Source: Pomacea canaliculata (Eukaryota; Mollusca; Gastropoda; Architaenioglossa; Ampullariidae). Taken from it: 64,000 nucleotides of DNA. Under the pieces are notes generated by a model. That model was not told where the DNA came from, ran no database searches, and saw only the letters and a list, made by a program, of their open reading frames with translations. Location of the stretch: NCBI RefSeq assembly GCF_003073045.1, contig NC_037596.1, forward strand, positions 7,769,416 through 7,833,415, written 5' to 3'. A program made the position numbers and the translations under genes. Position 1 is the stretch's first letter, and every line of letters begins with the position of its first letter. Shown here one piece after another: positions 1-10,679 of the stretch.

Positions 1-1753
1 ACTAAGATAATTTAGCAGTATCGATGCTGGATGTCTAAAAGAGGATCAGTAAAGTTACTTTAAGAAATTATGTGCGTTATACACTTTAATGTATTGCGGT
101 CAGAAATAACTCAAGTGGTTCAACTTTATTTACAGTGTCACTGCAGCCCACATTTGCTCACATATTTACATAGAAAAGAAAATATATCACACCAAATTTG
201 CGTTCAGCAATGGAAAATCAGTGTGCTTTCAAACTTCTGAAATCCATGGGACAAAGTTTATTACATAGGTTTAAAGTCAGGGTTCAATTTTAGTGACTCA
301 CTTGATTTTTATCCGTATAAATAAATATGTATGCATGAAATTTTTCCTCAGCCTCATTAAAGAAGAAAAATCATAAATGAGTAGTAACATTAAACATATC
401 TGTTACAGTGAAAAAACAGCATCTAAAAAACAGGTCACTTGAAAGAAGTGATCCAAACATTACTATCCTAAGGATATTTGTAATTTTTTATTTATTTATT
501 TTTATACAAAACTGGATGACTTGAACATCTGGTAAAACTTTTTTCTTTTGTTATGTCTGTTATGCCTTTTTTCAACAAACTATATAAAATATTAAATAAA
601 ATGTTCATGAAATATCTTTTCAATGGCTGCTACTATTATATGATCACAAAATGATGTGTGTGACAAGTATTTTAACCGACCTATACACAAAGAGTCATGA
701 AAACATTGAGTTTTTATTCTTTAAATACTGGCTGAAGGATCACAAATCTCAATAAATGTACATGTATAAGGTACATGAGTTTTGAAGAACAAAACCAAGT
801 ACAAACCGAGAATAGATTGCTCTTTGTATGACTTTATAGAAGACACTAGTTCAAGGGAGGATAATTTTTTTTAAATCCATAAAGAATTGTCTTTATCGGT
901 GCTTAATTCATATGTTCTTAACCTAGCTGTCAAGTGTGCTGAACTGTGGAACTAAAGGTTTCCATAATTTGAGGACTAAATGGAACATTTAGACATTAAT
1001 TTTATTCATTTACCCTATGAGGAGAAGAGGAATTGACATTATAAAGCCTACAGGCTTGCCCCCTTTTTGTGATATATAGAGAATAGCAACTGCAGCAAAC
1101 TAGTCCTAGTATTGGTGAAACGTGTAATTTTGTAAACTTAAGTATTGATGTTCACACCAGTATGAGACTTTATAGATAGATCGCAATCACTTCGAGTTGC
1201 TGATCGACAACTATTTAAAATAAGTTTACATGGGAAAATCGTTTGCGAAAGTAATATCATGGATACTTCCACTCACTATTTATGCTTTACGCACTGCAGT
1301 ATCCGGCACAGTACACTTTAATTGATGAACAGTGAGGTTAAGACCAAATTAACTTTTATCTTTAATTTGTGCACTTGTAACGCGCAGCATTACGACCGAG
1401 GTAGGTCGCACTCTGCGCTGACCAATAATGATAAAGGAAGACAATGGAAGATTAGACTTAGAGACACTGAATTGATGCGGTGTGCAGCCTTGACACAACT
1501 ACTGTGAGAGCAACACGAATATCATAACAGATGTACTGTACTGATGAAAGTTAAACAACAAACTTCATGTAGATCAACTTATTGAAAAAAAAGTTACTTT
1601 GACAAAACTTTCAACAAACCGATTATGACCGTTATTGCATAGCATGTGATACGCTCAGTATGAATACGAACGTGAAGTGCTTGCAGACGATTCTTTTTTC
1701 TAGAACGAGGCTTGTCTGCGCACAGCTTCCGGTCCAGCCACAGGGCGACTACA
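1..1753. other. AT-rich intergenic, no gene seen
   Basis: I find no convincing exon, RNA gene or recognisable repeat here. The open frames at 1322-1507 (+) and 1594-1932 (-) have no recognisable domain, and the second is antisense to the THAP exon. The last few hundred bases before 1754 presumably hold the promoter and 5' UTR of the THAP gene, but no clear core motif stands out. Confidence 0.5.
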
Positions 1754-4700
1754 ATGACTATGTCAGTTGAGTCGGCGAGAGGAGCAACAATATATAAACA
1801 GTCAAGAGGTGGTTCATACTGCTGCGTGGTAGGATGCCACTGTTCAAGTATCAAGTGTTTCGGTTTAAGTTTTTTTTCCTTTCCGCGGCCAGGTGTATCG
1901 AAAGAGCAAGACGAGTGGCGAGCGGCTCTCATTCATGCGATAGGCCGTTCAGACAAAAGTTTCACTCCAATGAGAGCGAAAATTTGTTCAAGGCACTTTG
2001 AAGAAGAGTGCATTAAAAAAGGTAATGATCTTATTGTTTGCTCACTTATTCACCTCCTACTCTGCATCTCATTCCTGTACAAGCTTTTATTTTGCGACTA
2101 AGGCTTAGATCATTTTTGTTTTCACGAAACCGAAGTTTCGGTATAATTCGCCCCACAGCTAGGTCCACTTTTACTCAATACCGAAAAGCCAAATCGTCCT
2201 AAGCCCAAAAGACGAATCGATCACCGATGAAACAAGTAGTAGTTAACGTCAAATATTATCAAATGAGCTATACTTTGTTCGAACAATATAGATATGCAAT
2301 ACAGCTGCCTATTTCAAACAGAACCAAGCCACCATTTTACTAAACAAAATGGCCGTTTGCGATACGCATGCAGAGAACGTATTTTACAATGGCAAATAAA
2401 CGTGACTTTTCTCTTTAAACAATCTTTTAAACTTAATGTTTTGTCATAATTTTATTGTGAACTTGTATATTGACTTTTTTTTGGTAGTAGTATTTCATGC
2501 AGGACTTCGGTACTCATTTAGCTCGAAGCACATCACGCTATAGTAAGGAACTGACAACCGCAGTCGTCAATTGTGAAACTCGCTTCACACACACAAAAGT
2601 TTTAAAACGTGCTGTATAAATTCACATTATTATTAATTTATTGTCATGATGTGTTTACTGTAAACAGCCTCAGGCTTTAGAGCAGTGGTTCATAACCGGG
2701 GTTAACCCACCCGCAATTCGTGATGACACTAAAGAAGGATTCGGTGAATTTGCATATGAAACTTGTGGGTTCGGTACCTCAAAAAAGGTTAAGAACCACT
2801 GCTTTAGAGGCTGGTATGGGCGATCAAGGTGACAAAGGTACTCAGGTCACTTGCTGCTGGCTGTCAGTGTAGTCTAGACTTTGTTTTGACAGTCACAAGG
2901 GAGTCGCGTGCATCGACATGGCAGAGACGAACATGTAAAAAAATCCCTGATTAAGATGACTACCCGATCAGCGACGTTTCTGGACGAACATGCAACTAAC
3001 AAATAATTATACCAGTCCACAGCAGTCGTTTGAGCCAGGGACGGTTTACAATATACACAACTTGACTATCAATTAAAAATAATATGGATTTCAGTAGCAT
3101 TTTTTAAAGTGGGTTTCTCAGTTGACGACAGGGTGTCGGTGCTCTACTGTAGTGTGATGTGCCTCGAACTAAATGAGTGCCCAATCAGTGAATCTCTGCA
3201 TATAATAAATAATAAGAAGCCAAAAAAAAAAAAAATCAAAATACACGTTCACAATAAAATGGTGACAAAAATCTAAGCTTGTGTATCTATATTGTTCAAA
3301 TAATGTATGACTCTTTTGGTAACATTTGACTTTAAAAGCTACTTGTTTCATCGTGACTGATTCGGTCTTGATACAAAATGGACAAATCTGTGGAGCAAAA
3401 TTACCTATTGTTGTATATCATGCCACTCATTACGCTACTCAGGAAGTGTTCTGATTAAATATTCTTCTTCTTGTTTAAAAACTCAGCCTATATGAATAGA
3501 CAAAGATCAACACCAGTGACATGCTTTCAGCTCACACACCTCTGCCAACACAGATGATTGAAGATGGTATCTTAGGCTGTAAACCAGTATCAGAGTTAAT
3601 CAAGAATAGAAAATATCTAAATTATTGCATTGATGTTTCATTTTCTGTGTGAATTTTTTGCTTGTTTTGTTTGGGTTTGTTTTTTTTTGTTGTTTTTGTG
3701 AGGGAGAGTAAAGTATATCAGCCATACATTTTTTAAATTTTATTTTATGTTTCATTATTCATTCACTTTCACACTTTTAACAGGTCCTTCTGGAAAATTC
3801 TCGGGACTAGTTCCTGGGAGCATGCCAACTAGATGGATGCCCGAACAATCATTTAAAACTTCCAAAACAGCTAGACCCAAGCCTGTAAGTGTAATTTTTA
3901 AACTTTTAAAAAATATTTTACTTTAAAAAGCCCAGGACATAAAATGACTTTATTCCGATGGGTTAAACTATGAATACTCGTGTGTCTACTATTTGTAGAC
4001 TGAAGCTAAGTTCTTTTTCTGCACCTGAAGACTTATGCATTATCAGAAATATTGTGAATAATTTCTCATAAGTGTGGAGCCTTGGCAAACAAGTAGGAAG
4101 GAGAAACCCAATGATTAAGAAAAGTATTATACTATTAAGGTAAATCCTAATTTATTTTTATAACAATTAAATATAATTTAAAGCTTGAGGTTGAGATTAG
4201 ATAATTAGTAGCATATTTTCAAAATTTGTCACATATCTCCCTTCAGAAGGTACGGGAGCCCCCTTTCGTGCCAGTTCGTATCTGCTACACCAGCTTCATG
4301 GACATGAAGAAGGATTTGACTCATCTACCTCCTCAGTGGATTATCATGAAAAATTCCGAAAATGATGTAGTGCTTGGCTTGTTGTCAAGTAAAACTGAAG
4401 AAGTGCATGTGAAGGTGAGCTTTTCAGCAACAACTGGGTTACTGGCAAATGTGAGTGTGTTTCAAATGCCTGCACCATGGCTTGCAAGAGACATTGAAAT
4501 GGTTAGGCTTAAAACATTTTTGAAAGAACTGGGTGAAAAGACTCTCTGCACTGGTGTCACTGAAACTGATCTGCAAACATTAGCTGAAATTAAAATCACT
4601 GATGAGAAGTATTTTCGACACATTACATATGTCTATGAGAATGGTAAGATCTGTTCCTATTCATGTGTAAGGGCAACTACCTGTTTGCTGATGGTGAGTA

Positions 4701-6752
4701 CTGCAGAAACAACGTGCAAAGATTGTTTATTGGTCAAGAAGACACTCCATGAAAGAAAAAACAGGCAAGAAGCAATAAAACCAAATGATCCTCTCCGTGG
4801 TAGAGTCATTGTTGTGAGAAATCTCAATTGTCGCCTTTTTTATCCACAAAAAAAGGCAGAGGCCAGAAGCAAAACACACTCATTTGCATCAAACAACAAA
4901 CTTTCTGATGTTTCTTCTTTAAAACCAAATCACTTCAGGAAAACTGTACGGAGATGTGGAACTAAAACCTTTGTTATAAACGATAAGTGTGCCCATTTAA
5001 ATGTGGTGAATGTGGTGCAAGGTTTGCTTTGGAAAGAGCACTTAACTTGCATAAAAAAGCTCATTCTCACAAATCAAGTCTTCCTATTGAAAGTGAAGGA
5101 CAAGAGTGTTCTGTTGAAAGTGATAGACAAAATGAAGACATTGAGAAAAGAGATAAAGCAGACCTAATGCTAAAAAGTATAGGATTTCAGGTTGATGAAA
5201 AGACTGACAGTTATCAGAAAGAAAGGGATCATTCATACTCTGATAATTGTGAAACCTGGAACAGACAGACAAGTAATTGTGAGATAACACCTGATAAAGC
5301 AGACCTAGTGCTAAAAAGTATGGTATTTCATGTTGATGAAAAGACTGACTGTTGTCAGAAAGAAGGGGATCATTCATACTCTGATAATTGTGAAACTTGG
5401 AACAGACAGACAAGTAGATCTGAGATAACACCTGATACAAAACCAGAAACTCCATTTAAATCTGGTGAATGTGGTGCAAGGTTTGCTTTGGAAAGAGCAC
5501 ACTTACATAAAAAAGTTCATTCTAACAAATCAGTCTTCCGATTGAAAGTGAAGGACAAGAGTGTTCTGTTGAAAGTGATAGACAAAATGAAGACATTGAG
5601 AAAAGAGATAAAGCAGACATAATGCTGAAAAGTATAGGATTTCAGGTTGATGAAAAGACTGACTGCATTCATAAAGAAGGGGATCATTCATACTCTGATA
5701 ATTGTGAAACCTCGAACAGTCAATCAGATGGATCTGAGATAAGACCTGATACAAAACCAGAAACTGTAGCAGCACAAAATTTAGTGTTTAGATATTCTAC
5801 AAATACAACCAGAAAGGGTCTTTCATGCCCACAGTGCAGTTATATTGCATGTGGTCCTGCCCGTTTGAGGAATCACATGAGGACACACACAGGTGAAAAG
5901 CCGTTTAAGTGTGGAATTTGTGAAAAGTCTTTCACAGAATACAGTGCTTTAGCAAGACACATGCGATTTCACAGTGGAAATTTGCCTCATATTTGTCAAG
6001 ATTGTGGTAAGCGTTTTCCTTTTCCATCTGAACTGAATCAACATCGACTTTGTCACACTGGCCAGAAGGACCAAACCTGCCCAGAGTGTAAAGCTGCTTT
6101 CTCCGATGTAAGGTCTTTAAATCTTCATATGAGGATTCATACAGATGAGCGATCGTTCTCGTGTGAAATTTGTCAAAGATCATTTAGACAGTCAGGTCAT
6201 TTGCATAGGCACATTAAGTCACACAGAAATGAAAAGTCATTTCTTTGTCAGGACTGTGGAAAAACTTTTGCAAGTAATCAGTACTTAAATATTCATTATA
6301 GAATTCATACTGGAGAACAACCCTTTAAATGTTTATCCTGTCCAGCTACTTTTCGTCATCGTCTGACCTTTGTGCATCATTTAAAATATCACAGAAATGA
6401 AAGATATTTGTGTGAAATTTGCCACAAGTCCTACGCATCTTTAAAGTATTTTAAAGAACACCATAAAATACATAGAGGGGAGGAATTCCTATGCCAGGAA
6501 TGTGGAAAAAAATTTCTCACAAAATTGAAACTAAAGAATCATCAAAGAATCCATCAGAAAGTTTTTAGCAACCAGAAAGTAAAGACCTTTTTTTGCGAAA
6601 CATGCAGTGCTACCTTCAATGATCAAAGCAACTTCGTTCGCCATAAAAGGATTCACACAGGTGTGAAACCTTATTCATGCAAAATTTGCAACAAGCAGTT
6701 TAATCAGTCAGGTGGGTTGAAAGCTCACATGCAGGTACATTTGAAACCTTAG
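1754..6752 (+). CDS. THAP domain-C2H2 zinc finger protein (possible frameshifts)
   Basis: Exons are 1754-2021, 3784-3884 and 4247-6752, joined in matching phases (1, then 0). Exon 1 starts at the first in-frame ATG and, with exon 2, gives a THAP zinc-binding DNA-binding domain at about residues 15-105: CCVVGC, then CSRHF (the C-x2-H half), then GSMPTRW in place of the usual AVPTIF box. The last exon encodes a linker, one or two fingers within a tandem duplication, and eleven C2H2 fingers from 5827 to 6740 with TGEKPF-type linkers. A nuclear DNA-binding regulator is inferred. The last exon is open in three successive frames, switching near 4985 and near 5528. A donor-like site at 4644 (gtaagat) could pair in phase with an AG at 4986-4987 and remove the first switch, but the skipped stretch looks coding. 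One-base indels, or early pseudogene decay, are likelier. A polyadenylation signal lies at 7095. Confidence 0.72.
2140..3410. repeat. Diverged inverted duplication in THAP-gene intron 1
   Basis: The left arm (about 2140-2620) and right arm (about 3075-3410) are reverse complements at an estimated three-quarters identity. Anchor tracts are 2225-2239 with 3339-3353 (15 of 15), 2281-2294 with 3284-3297 (14 of 14), an approximately 20-base tract near 2447-2466 with 3241-3260 (19 of 20), and about 2515-2536 with 3153-3174 (two mismatches). The loop of about 450 bases carries a small hAT-like element. A foldback transposon or an inverted segmental copy would fit; I recognise no family. Confidence 0.75.
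2683..2801. mobile_element. hAT-like MITE, 119 bp
   Basis: The ends are imperfect terminal inverted repeats (CAGTGGTTCATAACC at the left, the complement of CAGTGGTTCTTAACC at the right). The flanks are a perfect 8-base direct repeat, CTTTAGAG, at 2675-2682 and 2802-2809. An 8-base target duplication with CAG-type ends is characteristic of non-autonomous hAT elements. There is no coding capacity. Confidence 0.85.
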
Positions 6753-7094
6753 CTAAAGAGATGACGTGTACTCCTGCCTGGTCTAGTTTTTATTTTTTTC
6801 TACAGTTGTGCTTCATCAGTGACAGCCACTGTTGGTCAGAAGTTCATGATGCTATTTCTGCTGATTGTTGAATGTAGTTCCTGCAGAGAGAGTTCTGTCA
6901 AAATTATTTGCATTTTTTTCTTGTGTTATATCAGTGACAACAGCAGCATGATTTTGTTTGTTTAATATGTTAAAAAAAATGTTGATGACCTCTTTTACTC
7001 CATATGCTAGTTCCTTCAAGTTAAGTTTAGAATTAGACTAATCCATGAACAACTGTATCCATTTTAAAAAAAATTTCCCCTGATCATTCTTTGT

Positions 7095-7100
7095 AATAAA
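7095..7100 (+). terminator. Polyadenylation signal of the THAP-C2H2 gene
   Basis: AATAAA lies about 340 bases past the stop codon in AT-rich sequence, followed by GT-rich bases. It is the first canonical signal after the coding end. Confidence 0.55.
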
Positions 7101-7199
7101 GTTTGAGAATGTGTTTATAAAGATCAGGTATTGTTTTCCCAGGACTTAAAAAAAAACAATTGCAAGCATATGTTGTCAACAGTCATTACAAAAGTCACA

Positions 7200-7700
7200 C
7201 TAGGAAAAAACTATCAATACCCATCCTGCACAGCCACATTTCTGTTCAGCCCTTAGCATCTGAAGCATTACAGAAATGACAACTATTTATGTGAAATTTG
7301 CCAGAAATCCTCCAGATCTTTACTACATCTCAGAAAACGTATAAAAATACTCAGCGAGGAACAACCTTTGACAGGTTTGTGGGAAAACATTTGTCACAAA
7401 GTTCAGACTGAAGATTTATCTAAGTGCCCATTCCAGTTTATTTGGCAACTACAATATCAGGCAATATATGCAGTGCTGCTTTCGGTGATTCCAGCAATTT
7501 CAGGCAACAAGAGGATTCAGGCTGGTGTAAAACCATATTCATGCAAAATTTGTGACAAGCAGTGTAAACCGTCAAGTGAGTTAAAATCTTGCATTCAGGT
7601 ATATTTGATTAGGAGAACAAATGTAGGATACCTCAACCATAGAGACATCAACCTGACCTTTGTTTTTTTGCCTACTTATATCTTTAATAAAACAACAGTT
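7200..7700 (+). pseudogene. Decayed copy of the upstream C2H2 array
   Basis: Bases from about 7235 to 7600 match the 3' part of the THAP-C2H2 gene (about 6335-6740): the CEICHKS-like finger at 6410-6470 has a decayed copy at about 7290, and the last finger (YSCKICNKQF) reappears as YSCKICDKQC near 7535. Frames are broken, one finger's Cys/His set is lost and several fingers are shortened. An AATAAA near 7687 suggests the copy included its own 3' end. It is a partial tandem duplicate of a host gene, not a functional array. Confidence 0.7.
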
Positions 7701-7709
7701 TCTAATGAA

Positions 7710-8600
7710 GAATAATAATGATGATAGCATAAAGAAACCACTTTTTAATTTATAAAATACATCTGGTGAGAGTTTCTTTGACACGGAATAGGGTTGAGAA
7801 AGATTTTATTCGTCGTGATCTGTTTTATTTTTTGTTGTGCAAACTTCTTGGTTACAATAAAACCAAAGGGTATGCAGAGCTATCTTTTTATCTATTTTTT
7901 TACACAAGTAATTCATACTTGATGTGCTGACAGAAGAGTGGGATGAGTGAGTGTTTTGTTTAATACAGAAACATGTAAAAGGTTATTTGTTGTGGAACTC
8001 TTGCTATATAAACCCCTTCTATTTGATGCAAGTTAAGAAAGTTGGAATATGTCAAAGTTGAACATTTAAAATGCAGCTTGTGTTCCAAAACCTGATTGCT
8101 GTACAACAGTTTAGTAGCATGATGAAATACTAAATGGGTAGCTGAGACATTACGCTGTTTATATATTGCCTCTTAACTAGCATAGATCCATGAGATGTTT
8201 TTCCGTAAACCTTTGTATCAAAAAATGTCAAATACTTACGCATCTACTAATAAACTTTAGAGAGAGGTACAGGTCTGAAATGTTTTTTTCTCAGCAGTCC
8301 AAAATAATGCAAACATCAAATAAATAAAGATTATGGACATAATAATAATAATGTTATTGCTAGCAAAGTATTCTGCTCTTAATAATGATGATGATACAAG
8401 TAATAGTGGCCTTGTATAGAGCGGTACCCCATGCAAGCCAGGCTCACTATGCGTTACAAAGGAAAAAAGTCAAAACAAAAGAAAAACTATCCTGTTTAGC
8501 AACATACAAAAAAGCAAACTTATAAGCAATATCAATATACAGATGGACAAACACAACCTTCAACATTTAAACAGATTTCTCTACATTGTTTCATATGTAA
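7710..8600. other. Intergenic, nothing recognised
   Basis: AT-rich sequence without a supported exon. A short stretch near 8400-8460 resembles the 'tatagagcg...cccatgcaagcc' class of dispersed repeat seen in marine invertebrate genomes, but I cannot assign a family. Confidence 0.4.
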
Positions 8601-8639
8601 GAGCATTTATGAAAGTGAATAAGCAAGAGCCAACACACC

Positions 8640-8795
8640 AATGCATGTGATACATGGTAATAAATTATGTTTACAGGGCTGGCTCCTTTCCCATGATATA
8701 GCCTTAGTTGCTGGCATGGCATAAAACACCAAAAAACAAAAAAACTGGCTCCTTTCCCATTATATAGCCTTAGTTGCTGTCTCGGCTTAGAACGC
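8640..8795 (+). repeat. SINE copy (3' part) with duplicated tail
   Basis: Two successive copies, near 8677-8716 and 8745-8780, share the tail segment TATAGCCTTAGTTGCTG, separated by an A-rich spacer. The sequence before the first copy matches the body of the fuller SINE at 51079-51247, read on the opposite strand there. The tRNA-like head is missing or too eroded to see. Confidence 0.65.
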
Positions 8796-8819
8796 CCATA
8801 CCCATCTGTCCATATGTCC

Positions 8820-10270
8820 ATAAAGCTGATGAGTATAAATAACAGTTTTAGGTTGCTGCTTTCTCAGGGTTTGAAGCCATCTCAGTTTCTGTGCTTTCGT
8901 TCAGCTGCCAACCTTAGGGCCTACAGTCATCCAGGACAAAGTGGACGGATGGAGAAAAAGAACATGAACAGTATTTAAAGATAGAGTAAGTGGTTCATCA
9001 ACATCACCATGCTGCCGTATTTCTTGATCACAAAAATCTTAGCCGCAACATTTGAGTGACTGTAATTCTCTCCAGTGTTTCAACGCCATGTTCATTCGAT
9101 GTTTGTGCTCATGGAAAGTGCAGCATCAGGTGCATCTTCGTCACTGTTGGCAGGTAGCGCGAAAAATAATTACTGCTACCTGCCGAATAAATATGTCATC
9201 GAGATCCATATTAGCTGACGAGGGAGCAACATCTGGGGCCATAGTTATGAATCAGAGGTAACTTACCTTAGCACAGGTGTAGGTAACGTCCGGCCTTCGA
9301 AGTAAATTGGTCTGACCTTGTCAGCGCAACCGCAGGCGAGACAAAATTCAATAAATTGAGGGCTTTTTTCATGACAATACATTTACATTAACTGCATCAT
9401 AATAATAATGTACACTATGAAATAATGTGCTGGAGAAACAGTTCCAGGCATCACATTAGGGGCGATTTATTTCAATGTTTGACCAAATATACCATAAATT
9501 TCGGTCTTTTTAGCGCACCTGTATATAACCCACTAAATTACAACAAAAAAATATCTATTCATTTATAAGCCGCAAATACAAACAATTTTTTCAATGCCCG
9601 GCTGTGTCGTATGCATTTCGTCTCATGAGAGTTGTGCTTCAGCAACTTATCTGAATGCTTCAATTATATGTGACTTCGATTTTAAAATATAAACAGTTAA
9701 CGCTGTAATAACGTGAACAGTTAACACTTTAAATGGAGCTCGTCAAAATATTAATCGGATCTGAAAAATCTAATTCTTACATTGAAGCTTTTTAATCGAG
9801 TCCTTTTCTTGAAAAATCCGCATTTTAGCTTCCCGTTAGAGTGTGTGTGCGAGAGAGACACGTGAAGACTTTTGAAAGAATTTCAGGTTTTGCAATATTA
9901 TTATAGATTTCTAGAAAACTTGGAACATTAACGGTGTATGTTATCAAGGCGCTAAGGTTTAGTTATCTAATCTAAATATTTGTATTTGAGAACATATAAT
10001 TCGAAAAACTTAAGCATTGATGACTGTCATAGGTCCTACGAATGAAATAAGGAAGGTCTTTGGGCACCATCCTGATCCTGGGACCCTGAAATGGCTTTTG
10101 GCAGGAAAAAAGTTCCCTTCCCTGCCTTGGTGATGGTTTTAAACCCGAAAGCGTTGTGGAGTCGTGTAAGTGGAAAAGGCAGAGCTATGATAGCGGGTAG
10201 TTTAGAGATCCCCACCTTGTGTACATTCTACAGAGGATTTGCTACTGTGTAGGTAATGAGCAGAAGTAAA
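8820..10270. other. Intergenic, nothing recognised
   Basis: I see no supported exon or RNA gene. The open frame at 9052-9261 is short, has no recognisable domain and lacks splice context. Confidence 0.4.
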
Positions 10271-10279
10271 TCAACTGCC

Positions 10280-10650
10280 GGATGCTCAGGGTGTATGCTT
10301 CACCCCGACAACGCACCTGCCCACACCACGCCCTAAGCATCCGACAGTTCCTGGCCGAGAAATCGCCGTGCTGCAACACCCTCCATATTCACCTGATCGT
10401 GCTTCATGTGACTGTTTTTTTTTTTTCCCCCCAAGCTCAAGGGGAACATCAAGAAGACCCCTTTTGTAGGCGTGGAGACAAAAAAAGGCGGCCGTAACGA
10501 TGGAGCTGAGGGGTGCACTGCTAGAGTGAGAGCAAGATTCAAACCTGAGGTCTTAATGCCTATAAGAGGTGGTTTCACCCTGATATAACAGTACAATCAG
10601 ACTGTACAGCCTGTAATAAAACAGACGTTACTGAAGATGAAGTTCATTTC
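10280..10650 (+). mobile_element. Mariner transposase remnant
   Basis: Frame-shifting translation of 10290-10470 recovers hallmarks of a mariner transposase: DNAPAHT, then SIRQFLAEKS, then HPPYSPD followed by a Phe-rich stretch, KLKG and TPF. The first D and the D of YSPD correspond to the second and third catalytic acids of the DD34D triad. A weaker KRWFH-like stretch follows near 10565. Several frame breaks make it a dead fragment; I could not define terminal repeats. Confidence 0.8.
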
Positions 10651-10679
10651 TATAGATAAAACTAATGGTGAATAATATG

